Source: Zingiber officinale (taxonomy: Eukaryota; Streptophyta; Magnoliopsida; Zingiberales; Zingiberaceae). From it: a stretch of DNA of 64,000 nucleotides. Below the pieces are notes generated by a model. It had not been told where the DNA came from. It ran no database searches and worked only from the letters and a program-made list of their open reading frames with translations. The DNA is taken from contig NC_055987.1 of NCBI RefSeq assembly GCF_018446385.1, positions 4,485,705 to 4,549,704 of the forward strand, written 5' to 3'. Made by a program: the position numbers and the translations under genes. Of this stretch, positions 44,716 to 57,170 are shown in pieces; the first letter of the stretch is position 1, and each line of letters opens with the position of its first letter.

Positions 44716-47700
44716 TATAACTCTTTAAGCCTACTCAACTTGTTTTGTTGTGCTTCTACCTACATCTAGAAGACTATATTGTTCACAAAAACTAAACTAC
44801 TTCTGTGAAGCATTTCTATGTTTTAAAGCACTTTTGGTTATCTACAACAGATGAAATGGCTTTAGCATACTGACTAAGCACAAAAGTAGAGTAAAAAAGG
44901 CATATTTTTTTAATACTCCTTTACTTTCTGCACTAGCAATTGAGTATAAAATTAAACAACTTTAGTTGTAATTTCCTATGAGTTTATGGTCATCAAAAGA
45001 CTATACTACTGGTCCAATATTTTTAAGATGATCATTCACTCAAGTAAACTAGTTTGCCCAAAATTATAGCCATCCTTGCACCCCTTGATGTGTGAGACCC
45101 CTTGATGTGTGATGTTACTATAAAGGATGAAATAAAAGGCATTAGTATTTTAAAGCAATTAGGTGTAGCTCCAACAAATAATAAAATAAAATAGATTGGC
45201 ATGGTTCAGACATGTTCAAGTTATAAGGTTAGAGAGATGAGGTCAAAAAAAGTATTAGTCAGTGTAGTAAATAAAAAAGATTTAGTTAATTTGAATATTA
45301 CAAGTAATATAGTCTTTCATAGATTTCAATAGAGGAAAAAAATTCCTGTAAAAAAGGGCAGTCCGATGCATGAAGCTCCCGCCATGCGGGATCCTGGGAA
45401 AGGATCTAGTATACGCAACCTTACCCTGCTTTTTGCAAGAGGTTGTTTCCAGGATTTGAACCTGTGACCTTTTGGTCACAAAGCAACAACTTTACCGCCA
45501 AGGGTCCCCTTCAGGGAAAAAATTCATATAGCCGACTCAAAATAGCTAGGACAAACATGGCTTGTAATGATGATGACCACAACCATGCCTACATTAGGTC
45601 AATTCTTTGATAGATAAACCCTAATATTTGACTAAGTTTGACTAGATAAATTAGCTTTCCCTATTGCACATGATGATTATTGAGATTTTTTTCCTTTTAT
45701 TAAATTGATGAAATGAACCTGCCTAATGTGAATATGCGATTTTCCATACATGCTAATCACATTCCATATGATGGTTAAGATTATACAACTCTAAAAAAAA
45801 AAAAAGGTATCTTTCTCTTGTCTTCTTTTGACCCTCTCGTTAAGTAAGGTTGCCGTTTCTAAGCCCCAAAAGTAACATTTTCTGAAATCATTAAAAAAAA
45901 TAAAGGAGAAGCATCACAATACAAAAAGAGGAGAAGCGTCTATTAGGCAAGTGCGAGCAAACATATTACTCTTCTAGTCTCTCTTGAGGCAAGAGTAGGT
46001 AGCCATTTTTTTACTCATCCTGAATAGATCCATTCGATCTCATACCCAAAAGTTCGCTCTGTAAGTTCGTAGATAAAAAAAAGCGCCACAATCATCATTT
46101 TATTTGTTTAATTCCATTTTTGACTATAAATGTGGTTTAAATCTTGATTTGTTTTCAGGATTATTTTTCTTGATAAAATGATGAGATATCCATATTTAAG
46201 AAAAACTAGGTCTTTTGCCAGTTTCCTAAAATTCTTGTTATCATTTTTTTCGATCTAAGAAAAATTTGCAGCCTAGAAGCCTTTGAGTTCCCATTATGGC
46301 TATCATTTGATGATTTTTGTTAGTTTAGTTGTTCATATTGATAAAATAAATCTAGATCAGATTGAAGCGAGCACGTTTATTCTTTCGGGATAGATTTGTT
46401 TGTGTCATGGTTTTTCCTCTTTTCTTTCTCTAAACTCTAGGAACGAAGTTAATTAGGGTTATCTTACAATCTGTCTAATATTGTATCTTGCATGTCCATA
46501 ACTAAAACTCTTAAGGAGAAATTGTGTTTACAAGATATACATGTGTTCTGTGATGGATTTACACTTGTCTTATATTTCCTTCTAAGTAGTATTATTCATG
46601 CATTTGAAGTTGTCAAGTACCTTTACCATTTTTTATTTGTTTACCTAGATAGATCACATCTATGATCATCAAGTTTGATTAAAAATTGTATTAAATGATA
46701 TTCATTAATTTTAACCTTCGTTCACTTTGCATGCAAAGTGATCACTCTACATACCATCTTTGTATCGACCATGTGGATATAGATGTCAACTTGAATGAGG
46801 GTATCCTTGTTCACATTAACGTGGGTGTGAGTCTATTAAGGTGTAAACCACTCTTCCAATTTGACAGAAATCTCTTTAGATTTCGTAAGACAATGAAACT
46901 CTTCACTATTTGCAGACAAAATCTGTTCATTAAGGTTCCTAATAAGGAATTGAAAGCTCATAGCATTAGCACAAACACATTATTTGAAGAGAATATTTGC
47001 ACACTTGTGACTGGACCTTCAGGTCGAGTATGCTTTGAGAGACATTGGTAGCTTTTCCTTTTCTTGAAAGATGGTTTAAGAGATATAATCTCTTTTCAGG
47101 CATATATATGTAGCATTTCCTCTTTGCCAATGAGAAATTAATCCCCTATCGCAACTTATCATACAACAAAACAATTTTTTTAAAAAATATATCTACTAAT
47201 AGACATTGATGAGAATTAATATACACACCTAGATTTGTATCATACTATCATTATACAAACCAAGATTTAAAGCCAGTTATCCAATGTTATGTGTGCTTTT
47301 AGCTACAAGGGAAATTAAAGGCACTGTTTAAGGTAATTTCTTTTGTAAACTTATAGTGTCAGTTCCTTTCCACCAAGTTGTATTTTATCTAGAGTTGCAT
47401 TACTGTTTTAGCCAAAGCAAATACGTTATTGTGTGATATCGTAGATATATTGGAGACTAAATATGGATGTTGTCATAGCAAAAAAAGAACAACATCTAAC
47501 ATGAAAAATAGGAAATAATAATTTTGTTAACATAAGGATATATGCAGACGTTGTTGCATGTGTTGTTTCTTTTAGGATATATACAGATTTATGTTTGTAT
47601 TAACTATTAAGGGATTCAAGTTAGCCAAAAATTAAGTTTCTTCTTTGGTTTTTCCTCCTTGACAACTCATATTTAGTATTAACAACACCTACTGTATACT

Positions 47701-49718
47701 AGTATTACCATGTCTTAATTCAGTTTCCTTTGTAGGAGGCATGCACTGTTTATGATTAACATTAATTCAATCAAGGCGAGTAATTTTAGTATCAAAACAG
47801 ATCTTTATTGTATGGTATGATAGATATATTGGAGGCCCAATATGGATAGCAGTTGTAGTATAACAAAAAAGAACAAGACAAAACATGAAGCATAAGTAAT
47901 GATGAGGTTGATAACAAGGATATGAAGTCAAATTTTATTGCATGTGCTATTTCTTTCAGATATATGATTGGTACAATATGTTTATATGAAGGGATTCAAG
48001 TTAGCCAGAATTTTCTATTTTTGGATTTTCCCCTTGACAACTCATAATTAGCATTGATTATAGTTAACATTTGACATGTATTGCCATGTACAGTTCAGTT
48101 TCTTTTAGAGCATGCTTGCAGTGTTCAGGTTAAGAAGTTTTATCAAGATGATGAGTAATTGAAGTGCCATTCAACATAATGAATCCAAACAATTCCTAAT
48201 TTAACATGTTAATCTTAGTTAATTCTTATATTATTGCACATAATTTGACTGTGTAATTCAAACATGTTGCTTTTATTGAATATACAAACAATTAATCTAA
48301 GACACGCATGGTTATACATACAAATATAGAGAGAGACCCAAAGTCAACAAAGAAATCTCTCTGTTCATAAACATTTTTTATTTCATCAGTATAATGACAA
48401 AAACAATAATCCTAAATATGGGCAAATCTCAGTGTGCAGATCATTCTTGAATCCAAAGGAAACTCCAGTACCCCATTCTTTTGGAGAAGAAATAAATCAT
48501 TAATGCATAGAAATAATTAACCCACAGTTCCAGTTTCCTCACTGTGTTTTTCATGTTTTTATTTAATGCCAATGTTTCCGTATATAACAGCATTATAGAT
48601 GCAGATATAAATACAATGCAATAATGCTGATCAAACATGCACGCTTTTACTTCTGCACATATTTTTCTTCTCTTATGATATGGATATCAGATTGTTCTGG
48701 TTGCAGCCCTAGCTACACACAAGGAAGATGCCAAGAAGGGTTTCTACCGTAGGCAGCTTAGCCCAAGGCAACCATGAACAACCAAATCATAACCCATCTG
48801 AAAAGAAGAAAAGAACAACCAGGCCAGCAGGGTGTCCAGGTAGGAATTCTGATACCTATTATCTTGTCCAACTGTGCAATCTGATTTTGAGTCAACATTA
48901 AATGCTATTATATTGATTAATATGTGCTAAAAGTTGAACTTATATGATGAAAATAAACCAAGTTTTTTCTAAGTTTGATTATTGAATTTAGCCTATATTG
49001 GGGTATTTAGCAAATATAAGTTGAATGTTCAAAAACCATAGCTCTATGCATGAATTTTTCTTGTATAAAATAAATCTATCCAGTCTGAAGATGTCAGCCA
49101 ACTCTGGTAAGGGCTGTGGTGGTATTGCACAAGATCAGAAGATCTTATTATTGAGTCTCTGTGTTTACTTTTGGCATGTCTATACTAACTCAGAATGCTA
49201 TTTAATGTTCACTCAGTAACTAATTTGTATGTATATGACAATAGCAAGTAGAACAATAAGATTTAACTGTGCTTCATACAAATTTAGTAATACATGCAAA
49301 AATTTAGGATTTTTAAAGTTCAAACTGCATATTAGATTTAGTAATGAACCATATAATATCTTTCTCATTTTCGTGTGAACGTATGTGGTGTCTATATGAT
49401 CATCTAAAATTGATGGCAAAACAAAAATTTTGGATTACCAGATCCTAGTGCAGAGGTGGTGGCGCTGCGGCCGGAGGATCTGTTGGCCACCGGTCGGTAC
49501 ATTTGCACAGTGTGCGGCAAGGGCTTCCAGCGCGACCAGAATCTGCAGCTCCACATGCGCACTCATAACATCAACTACGAGCTCAAGAAGTCCGGCCGCA
49601 CTCCAGCGCGCCGCAAGGCCTACGTCTGCCCCATCCCGTCCTGCGTCTACAGCCACAGCTCCCACGCACTCAGTGACATCACCAGCATCAAGAAACACTT
49701 CAATCGCAAGCACGGACC
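44716..49718 (+). repeat. 5-kb tandem segmental duplication, copy 1
   Basis: Matches 49720-54696 collinearly over about 5.0 kb with a few percent difference. It contains upstream DNA, a SINE, and the first coding exon, intron and part of exon 2 of an IDD gene. It ends inside exon 2, where the sequence GGACC joins TATAACTC, the first words of the unit. Confidence 0.92.
45348..45513 (-). mobile_element. Au-like SINE, copy 1
   Basis: A tRNA-derived SINE read on the minus strand. The A-box-like TTGGCGGTAAAGTTG is followed by GGTCACAGGTTCAAATCC (B box), the Au-specific CTGGAAACAACCTCTTGCA, and the 3' end CTGCCCTTTTTT. The GGAAAAAATTC duplication flanks it. It was present before the tandem duplication, because the second copy sits at the matching place. 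Confidence 0.85.
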
Positions 49719-49773
49719 TTATAACTCTTTAAGCCTACTCAACTTGATTTGTTGTGCTTCTACCTACATCTAG
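48728..49773 (+). pseudogene. Truncated IDD-type zinc-finger gene (two fingers)
   Basis: Exon 1 (48728-48839) and exon 2 (49442-49773) keep splice sites and an open frame of 147 codons. They encode the N-terminal basic segment, zinc finger 1 and zinc finger 2. At 49718 the duplication junction cuts exon 2, and the frame runs into foreign sequence for a short tail ending STYI. Fingers 3 and 4 and the whole C-terminal region are missing. Relative to the full copy, seven amino-acid changes against three silent ones are seen, two of them at residues strongly conserved in IDD finger 2 (Arg to His, Gly to Ser). This points to relaxed constraint, although a short protein could still be made because about 4 kb of upstream DNA was copied too. 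Confidence 0.75.
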
Positions 49774-52700
49774 AAGACTATATTGTTCACAAAAACTAAA
49801 CTACTTCTGTGAAGCATTTCTATGTTTTAAAACACTTTTGGTTATCTACAACAGATGAAATGGCTTTAGCATACTGACTATGCACAAAAGTAGAGTAAAA
49901 AAGGCACGTTTTTTTAATACTCCTTTACTTTCTGCACTAGCAACTGAGTATAAAATTAAACTACTTTAGTTGTAAATTTTTTTTTTATGGTCATCAAAAG
50001 ACTATACTACTGGTCCAATATTTTTATGATGGTCATTCACTCAGGTAAACTAGTTTGCCCAAAATTATAGCCGTCCATGCACCCCTTGATGTGTGAGACC
50101 CCTTGATGTGTGATGTTAGTATAAAGGATGAAATAAAAGGCATTAGTATTTAAAAGAAATTAGTGTAGCTCCAAAAAATAATAAAATAAAATAGATTGAC
50201 ATGGTTCAGACATGTTCAAGTTATAAGGTTAGAGAGAAGAGGTCAAAAAAAGTATTAGTCAGTGTAGTAAATAAAAAAGATTTAGTTAATTTGAATATTA
50301 CAAGTAATATAGTCTTTCATAGATTTCAATAGAGGGAAAAAATTCATGTAAAAAAGGGCAGCCCGGTGCATGAAGCTCCCGCCATGCGGGATCCCGGGAA
50401 AGAATCTATTATACGCAACCTTATCCTGCTTTTTGCAAGAGGTTGTTTCCAGGATTTGAACCCGTGACCTTTTGGTCACAAAGCAACAACTTTACCGCCA
50501 AGGGTCCCCTTCAGGGAAAAAATTCATATAGCCGACTCAAAATAGCTAGGACAAACATGGCTTGTAATGATGATGACCACAACCATGCCTACATTAGGGC
50601 AATTCTTTGATAGATAAACCCTAATATTTGACTAAGTTTGACTAGATAAATTAGCTTTCCCTATTGCACATGATGATTATTGAGATTTTTTTCCTTTCAT
50701 TAAATTGATGAAATGAACCTGCCTAATGTGAATATGCTATTTTCCATACATGCTAATCACATTCCATATGATGGTTAAGATTATACAACTCTAAAAAAAA
50801 AAAGGTACCTTTCTCTTGTCTTCTTTTGACCCTCTCGTTAAGTAAGGTTGCCGTTTCTAAGCCCCAAAAGTAACATTTTCTGAAATCATTAAAAAAAAAT
50901 AAAGGAGAAGCATCACAATACAAAAAGGGGAGAAGCGTCTATTAGGCAAGTGCGAGAAAACATATTACTCTTCTAGTCTCTCTTGAGGCAAGAGTAGGTA
51001 GCCATTTTTTTACTCATCCCGAATAGATCCATTCGATCTCATACCCAAAAGTTCACTCTGTAAGTTCGTAGATAAAGAAAAGCACCACAATCATCATTTT
51101 ATTTGTTTAATTCCATTCTTGACTATAAATGTGGTTTAAATCTTGATTTGTTTTCAGGATTATTTTTCTTGATAAAATGATGAGATATCCATATTTAAGA
51201 AAAACTAGGTCTTTTGCCAGTTTCCTAAAATTCTTGTTATCATTTTTTTCGATCTAAGAAAAATTTGCAGCCTAGAAGCCTTTGAGTTCCCATTATGGCT
51301 ATCATTTGATGATTTTTGTTAGTTTAGTTGTTCATATTGATAAAATAAATCTAGATCAGATTGAAGCGAGCACGTTTATTCTTTCGGGACAGATTTGTTT
51401 GTGTCATGGTTTTTCCTCTTTTCTTTCTCTAAACTCTAGGAACGAAGTTAATTAGGGTTATCTTACAATCTGCCTAATATTGTATCTTGCATGTCCATAA
51501 CTAAAACTCTAAGGAGAAATTGTGTTTACAAGATATACATGTGTTCTGTGATGGATTTACACTTGTCTTATATTTCCTTCTAAGTAGTATTATTCATGCA
51601 TTTGAAGTTGTCAAGTACCTTTACCATTTTTTATTTGTTTACCTAGATAGATCACATCTATGATCATCAAGTTTGATTAAAAATTGTATTAAATGATATT
51701 CATTAATTTTAACCTTTGTTCACTTTGCATGCAAAGTGATCACTCTACATACCATCCTTGTATCATCCATGTGGATATAGATGTCAACTTGAATGAAGGT
51801 ATCCTTGTTCACATTAACATGGGCGTGAGTCTATTAAGGTGTAAACCACTCTTCCAATTTGACAAAAATCTCTTTAGATTTCGTAAGACAATGAAACTCT
51901 TCACTATTTGCAGACAAAATCTGCTCATTAAGGTTCCTAATAAGGAATTGAAAGCTCATAGCATTAGCACAAACACATTATTTGAAGAGAATATTTGCAC
52001 ACTTGTGACTGGACCTTCAAGTCGAGCATGCTTTGAGAGACATTGGTAGCTTTTCCTTTTCTTGAAAGATGGTTTAAGAGATATAATCTCTTTTCAGGCA
52101 TATATATGTAGCATTTCCTCTTTGCCAATGAGAAATTAATCCCCTATCGCAACTTATCATACAAAAAAACAATTTTTTTAAAAAATATATCTACTAATAG
52201 ACATTGATGAGAATTAATATGCACACCTAGATTTGTATCATACTATCATTATACAAACCAAGATTTAAAGCCAGTTATCCAATGTTATGTGTGCTTTTAG
52301 CTACAAGGGAAATTAAAGGCTCTGTTTAAGGTAATTTCTTTAGTAAACTTAGAGTGTCAGTTCCTTTCCACCAAGTTGTATTTTATCTAGAGTTGCATTA
52401 CTGTTTTAGCCAAAGCAAATACGTTGTTGTGTGATATCGTAGATATATTGGAGACTAAATATGGATGTTGTCATAGCAAAAAAAGAACAACATCTAACAT
52501 GAAAAATAGGAAATAATAATTTTGTTAACATAAGGATATATACAGACTTTGTTGCATGTGTTGTTTCTTTTAGGATATATACAGATTTATGTTTGTATTA
52601 ACTATTAAGGGATTCAAGTTAGCCAAAAATTAAGTTTCTTCTTTGGTTTTTCCTCCTTGACAACACCTACTGTATACTAGTATTACCATGTCTTAATTCA

Positions 52701-54696
52701 GTTTCCTTTGTAGGAGGCATGCACTGTTTATGATTAACATTAATTCAATCAAGGCTAGTAATTTTAGTATCAAAACAGATCTTTATTGTATGGTATGATA
52801 GATATATTGGAGGCCCAATATGGATAGCAGTTGTAGTATAACAAAAAAGAACAAGACAAAACATGAAGCATAAGTAATGATGAGGTTGTTAACAAGGATA
52901 TGAAGTCAAATTTTATTGCATGTGCTATTTCTTTCAGATATATGATTGGTACAATATGTTTATATGAAGGGATTCAAGTTAGCCAGAATTTTCTATTTTT
53001 GGATTTTCCCCTTGACAACTCATAATTAGCATTGATTATAGTTAACATTTGACATGTATTGCCATGTACAGTTCAGTTTCTTTTAGAGCATGCTTGCAGT
53101 GTTCAGGTTAAGAAGTTTTATCAAGATGATGAGTAATTGAAGTGTCATTCAACATAAGGAATCCAAACAATTCCTAATTTAACATGTTAATCTTAGTTAA
53201 TTCTTATATTATGGCACATAATTTGACTGTGTAATTCAAACATGTTGCTTTTATTGAATGTACAAACAATTAATCTAAGACATGCATTGTTATACATATA
53301 AATATAGAGAGAGACCCAAAGTCAACAAAGAAATCTCTCTGTTCATAAACATTTTTTATTTCATCAGTATAATGACAAAAACAATAATCCTAAATATGGG
53401 CAAATCTCAGTGTGCAGATCATTCTTGAATCCAAAGGAAACTCCAATACCCCATTCTTTTGGAGAAGAAATAAATCATTAATGCATAGAAATAATTAACC
53501 CACAGTTCCAGTTTCCTCACTGTGTTTTGCATGTTTTTATTTAATGCCAGTGTTTCCGTATATAACAGCATTATAGATGCAGATATAAATACAATGCAAT
53601 AATGCTGATCAAACATGCACGCTTTTACTTCTGCACATATTTTTCTTCTCTTATGATATAGATATCAGATTGTTCTGGTTGCAGCCCTAGCTACGCACAA
53701 GGAAGATGCCAAGAAGGGCTTCTACCGTAGGCAGCTTAGCCCAAGGCAACCATCAACAACCAAATCGTAACCCATCTGAAAAGAAGAAAAGAACAACCAG
53801 GCCAGCAGGGTGTCCAGGTAGGAATTCTGATACCTATTATCTTGTCCAACTGTGCAATCTGCTTTTGAGTCAATATTAAATGCTATTATATTGATTAATA
53901 TGTGCTAAAAGTTGAACTTATATGATGAAAATAAACCAAGTTTTTTCTAAGTTTGATTATTGAATTTAGCCTATATTGGGGTATTTAGCAAATATAAGTT
54001 GAATGTTCAAAAACCATAGCTCTATGCATGAATTTTTCTTGTTTAAAATAGATCTATCCAGTCCGAAGATGTCAGCCAAGTCTGGTAAGGGCTGTGGTGG
54101 TATTGCACAAGATCAGAAGATCTTATTATTGAGTCTCTGTGCTTACTTTTGGCATGTTTATACTAACTCAAAATGCTATTTAATGTTCACTCAGTAACTA
54201 ATTTGTATGTATATGACAATAGCAAGTAGAACAATAAGATTTAACTGTGCTTCATACAAATTTAGTAATACATGCAAAAATTTAGGATTTTTAAAGTTCA
54301 AACTGCATATTAGATTTAGTAATGAACCATACAATATCTTTCTCATTTTCGTGTGAACGTATGTGGTGTCTATATGATCATCTAAAATTGATGGCAAAAC
54401 AAAAATTTTGGATTACCAGATCCTAGTGCAGAGGTGGTGGCGCTGCGGCCGGAGGATCTGTTGGCCACCGGTCGGTACATTTGCACAGTGTGCAGCAAGG
54501 GCTTCCAGCGCGACCAGAATCTGCAGCTCCACATGCGCACTCATAACATCAACTACGAGCTCAAGAAGTCCGGCCGCACCCCAGTGCGCCGCAAGGCCTA
54601 CGTCTGCCCCATCCCGTCCTGCGTCTACAGCCACAGCTCCCGCGCACTCAGTGACATCACCGGCATCAAGAAACACTTCAACCGTAAGCACGGACC
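49720..54696 (+). repeat. 5-kb tandem segmental duplication, copy 2
   Basis: Second unit of the duplication, continuous at its right end with the intact rest of the IDD gene, so it is in the ancestral arrangement at that side. Small indels relative to copy 1 include loss of about 25 bp near 52660. Confidence 0.92.
50348..50513 (-). mobile_element. Au-like SINE, copy 2
   Basis: Same insertion as 45348-45513, with a clear 14-bp target duplication gggaaaaaattcat (50334-50347 and 50514-50527). It differs from copy 1 at several CpG-type sites. Confidence 0.85.
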
Positions 54697-56374
54697 CAAG
54701 AACCTGAAATGCCCACATTGCACCAAGACCTACGCAGTCGAGGCGGACCTCAAGGCCCACATCAAGAACCACTCTCTCCACCAGTATCGGTGCAAGTGCA
54801 GCGACACATTCTCCAGGAAGAACAGCTACGAGGCGCATATCGCGTTGTGCAGCGAGCCTTCGGAGGAGGGTGACAATGTGCCAAACCTGATGGATGCCGG
54901 AGAATCGAGCAACGCACGCTATGCCTTTAATGAGAACTCTGGCCTGCCAGATATGAACGAGCAGGTGGAGTACCCTGTCGATGTCGCTAATGATGAGGTG
55001 GCTCCACTGGGTGAGGCAACAATGGCGGAGCAGCATCCGAGTGTGAGTCTACCGACCATGGCTAACTACAATCCAGACGTCCCAGACACCCGCGAGCAGA
55101 TGAACAACTTCCTGTCCTTGCTGCCCGATGACCCTGACTTGCTCGCTATGCGCCTTACCGATCTGTTGAACGGTCCGTATGACGAGATCTTTGGCGGCGT
55201 GGTTGGTGGTACAGCGCCGTCGCCTCTGTCTGGGGCCAGCCATTCAGTGCTGCCGACGCCAGCTTCGTCGCTCGACGGATTGAGAGTAGAGAATGGCTCG
55301 GCCATCGATTTCTGTCTGGGTTCTTCCTTTTCCTTGATGAATTCGACAGAGAAATCGGCTGGATTTGGGTCGACAAATCGTTCTTTGACAAACATGTGTC
55401 TCTATGGAACAGGGGAAAAGGCATCTGTCCAAGCAAATTCCACAGCTAAAAATGATTTCTTGGATAACACATCGGCCTCCCTAACTGAGACTGGGCAGAA
55501 GAGTAACCCCAGCACCGCCATCCCAATGCTCGGAAGCTTATCTTTCATGAACAACAACACAAGCCAGCAATTCCAAGCTCCAGTGCTCTCCGGATCCTCA
55601 TCCGGGTCAACCTTGCTGCAGAAGGCGGGGTTGATAAATTCCACCGCAATCGCTCCCTTGCCCTCGTACTTCTCCGGCCTGGTGATGAAGACACCGACGA
55701 ATCTCTTCCAGACTCAGCAACAAGAGCATATGCTGCCGCCAGCCCCCGAGCCAAGCTTCCTCACCTCACTTCCGAATCTAAAACCCGTGCCTGGAAACAT
55801 AAATTCATTCTCACATCACACGCAGGAGAACGATCACAGCAACCTGAGCAGGAGTGCCTTCTCGATCTACCGCCCGGAATACGGTAACATTTCGTCGAAC
55901 AACTCACCGGTGACTTCCTACTTCCGCAATTTCGCGGATAGCACCGACTCCTACTCTTGGCAGAAGGGCAAGGCGCCCGCTGGCTTCGTGAATTACTTCC
56001 CCGACTCGACCATGGCGTCCGGAAATTTTCCTACAGGTAATCCAATTCAATCGCTTGTGAATCCGTATCCTTTGTCCGGCAACATCGGGCCAAGCAGTGG
56101 GCGAATGATGGAAATAGGAGGGCAGAGCATGATGAAGCCCGCTGAAACGGTGTCTCTACCTCCGCGTCCAATGGCGCGCTCTGCGGTGATGAGGCAGAAC
56201 GAGGAAGTGTTCGATGATGGGGTCACAATGAATCTGCTGCGGCTACAAGAAGAAGGGGGCGGCCAATTCCACCAGGCGGAGGGGGCTAATACGACGTTCC
56301 CGGCGAACGCCGACAACGAGGAGCAGATGGCGTTCTTCGGTGGTGTAAATGGCTGCCCGAAGCATTTCTGGTGA
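53706..56374 (+). CDS. INDETERMINATE DOMAIN (IDD) C2H2 transcription factor
   Basis: A nuclear DNA-binding protein of 688 aa from two exons, 53706-53817 and 54420-56374 (2067 bp in total), with a GT-AG intron of 602 bp. A 5'UTR acceptor TTGGTTGCAG-like site lies just before the start. Residues 25-32 hold a basic KKKR signal. Finger 1: Cys59, Cys62, His75, His79, with the IDD signature KGFQRDQNLQLH. Finger 2: Cys100, Cys105, His123, His128, with SRALSDITGIKKHFNRKHG. Finger 3: Cys135, Cys138, His151, His155, whereas IDD proteins normally have Cys as the last ligand. Finger 4: Cys162, Cys164, His177, Cys181, as usual. The usual NLPGNPDP lead-in is replaced by RPAGCPDP. The C-terminal half is Ser/Asn/Pro-rich and keeps TLLQKAG (about residue 435), like the IDD MSATALLQKAA motif, but a TRDFLG-type motif is not seen. 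The GC-rich second exon contrasts with its A/T-rich surroundings. Confidence 0.88.
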
Positions 56375-57170
56375 ATTAGAAGCAAACAAATGGGTGGAGT
56401 AAGAAAAGGTTGATCATTTTATTAGAACAAGCAAAAAAAAAAAAAAAAAAAAAAGACTTTGCAAACTTTTTGAACATGACTGAGACCCAAAACTTTGCTT
56501 TTTATTATCATTTTTTTTGTGGATGTTTTTTTAAATATGATGACTGACTTTAGATTAAACATAATTTGTTTGTTGGTGTTATTTGATTTTGCTTCTATCA
56601 CTAGTGTATGCTTTGAATTAGTTATGGAAGTAAAATCTTTTATAATACCAGATCATTCATCTTCATGATTAGTCAATTGCCTATTCAAGAGTTCAATATT
56701 AGATTAAAAAAAAATCAAGTTTTTCTTCAAACTATTTTATTTGAGGTGTAAAAATTTCTTTAATTGGACAGATGGTCCATATCTATCCTTTGATCCATGG
56801 GGTTTAGAAGAATAAGAAGTTGCTTCATACAAAGATCAATGAGAATAATATAAAATGCAAAAACATTACTCCACTTCCCGTTTGAAGTAATCTTCCTAAG
56901 CAAATGTAATGTCCTATGAATCTACAATAACATCAACCAGAATTTAATGTTTCCATGAAAACAATAGATACTGTTCATTAGGATCTCAGAATTCTTCCTT
57001 CGAGCCATAAAATCTTGGTCCTTCGACACTCCTTGACGCTCAGGAGATTCTTCCAATCATTATCTACAAGCAGGGACCCCCCTTGAATTAGGGTTCCTGC
57101 GTTGTGTATATTAAAATACTTACTGTACATTCCAGTAAGAGGAGCTTCGAAGCAGGAATTCGATGATGTC
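56375..57170. other. 3' regions of two convergent genes
   Basis: IDD 3'UTR with a run of 24 A near 56430, then A/T-rich DNA with no further gene. The downstream end belongs to the phosphatase 3'UTR on the minus strand. Confidence 0.45.

Noticed and set aside
45348-45513. Possible functional tRNA gene
   Set aside because: A and B boxes are present, but the rest matches the Au SINE body with a T-rich tail and flanking target duplication; no cloverleaf with a proper acceptor stem.
46695-47051. 118-codon ORF conserved in both duplication units (also 51693-52049)
   Set aside because: The two copies differ by about eight amino-acid-changing and two silent substitutions, so there is no sign of protein constraint, and no domain was recognised. 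Same length in both copies is explained by recent duplication.
54413-55036. 207-codon minus-strand ORF
   Set aside because: Lies entirely antisense to the GC-rich IDD exon 2; it is a composition artefact of zinc-finger codons.
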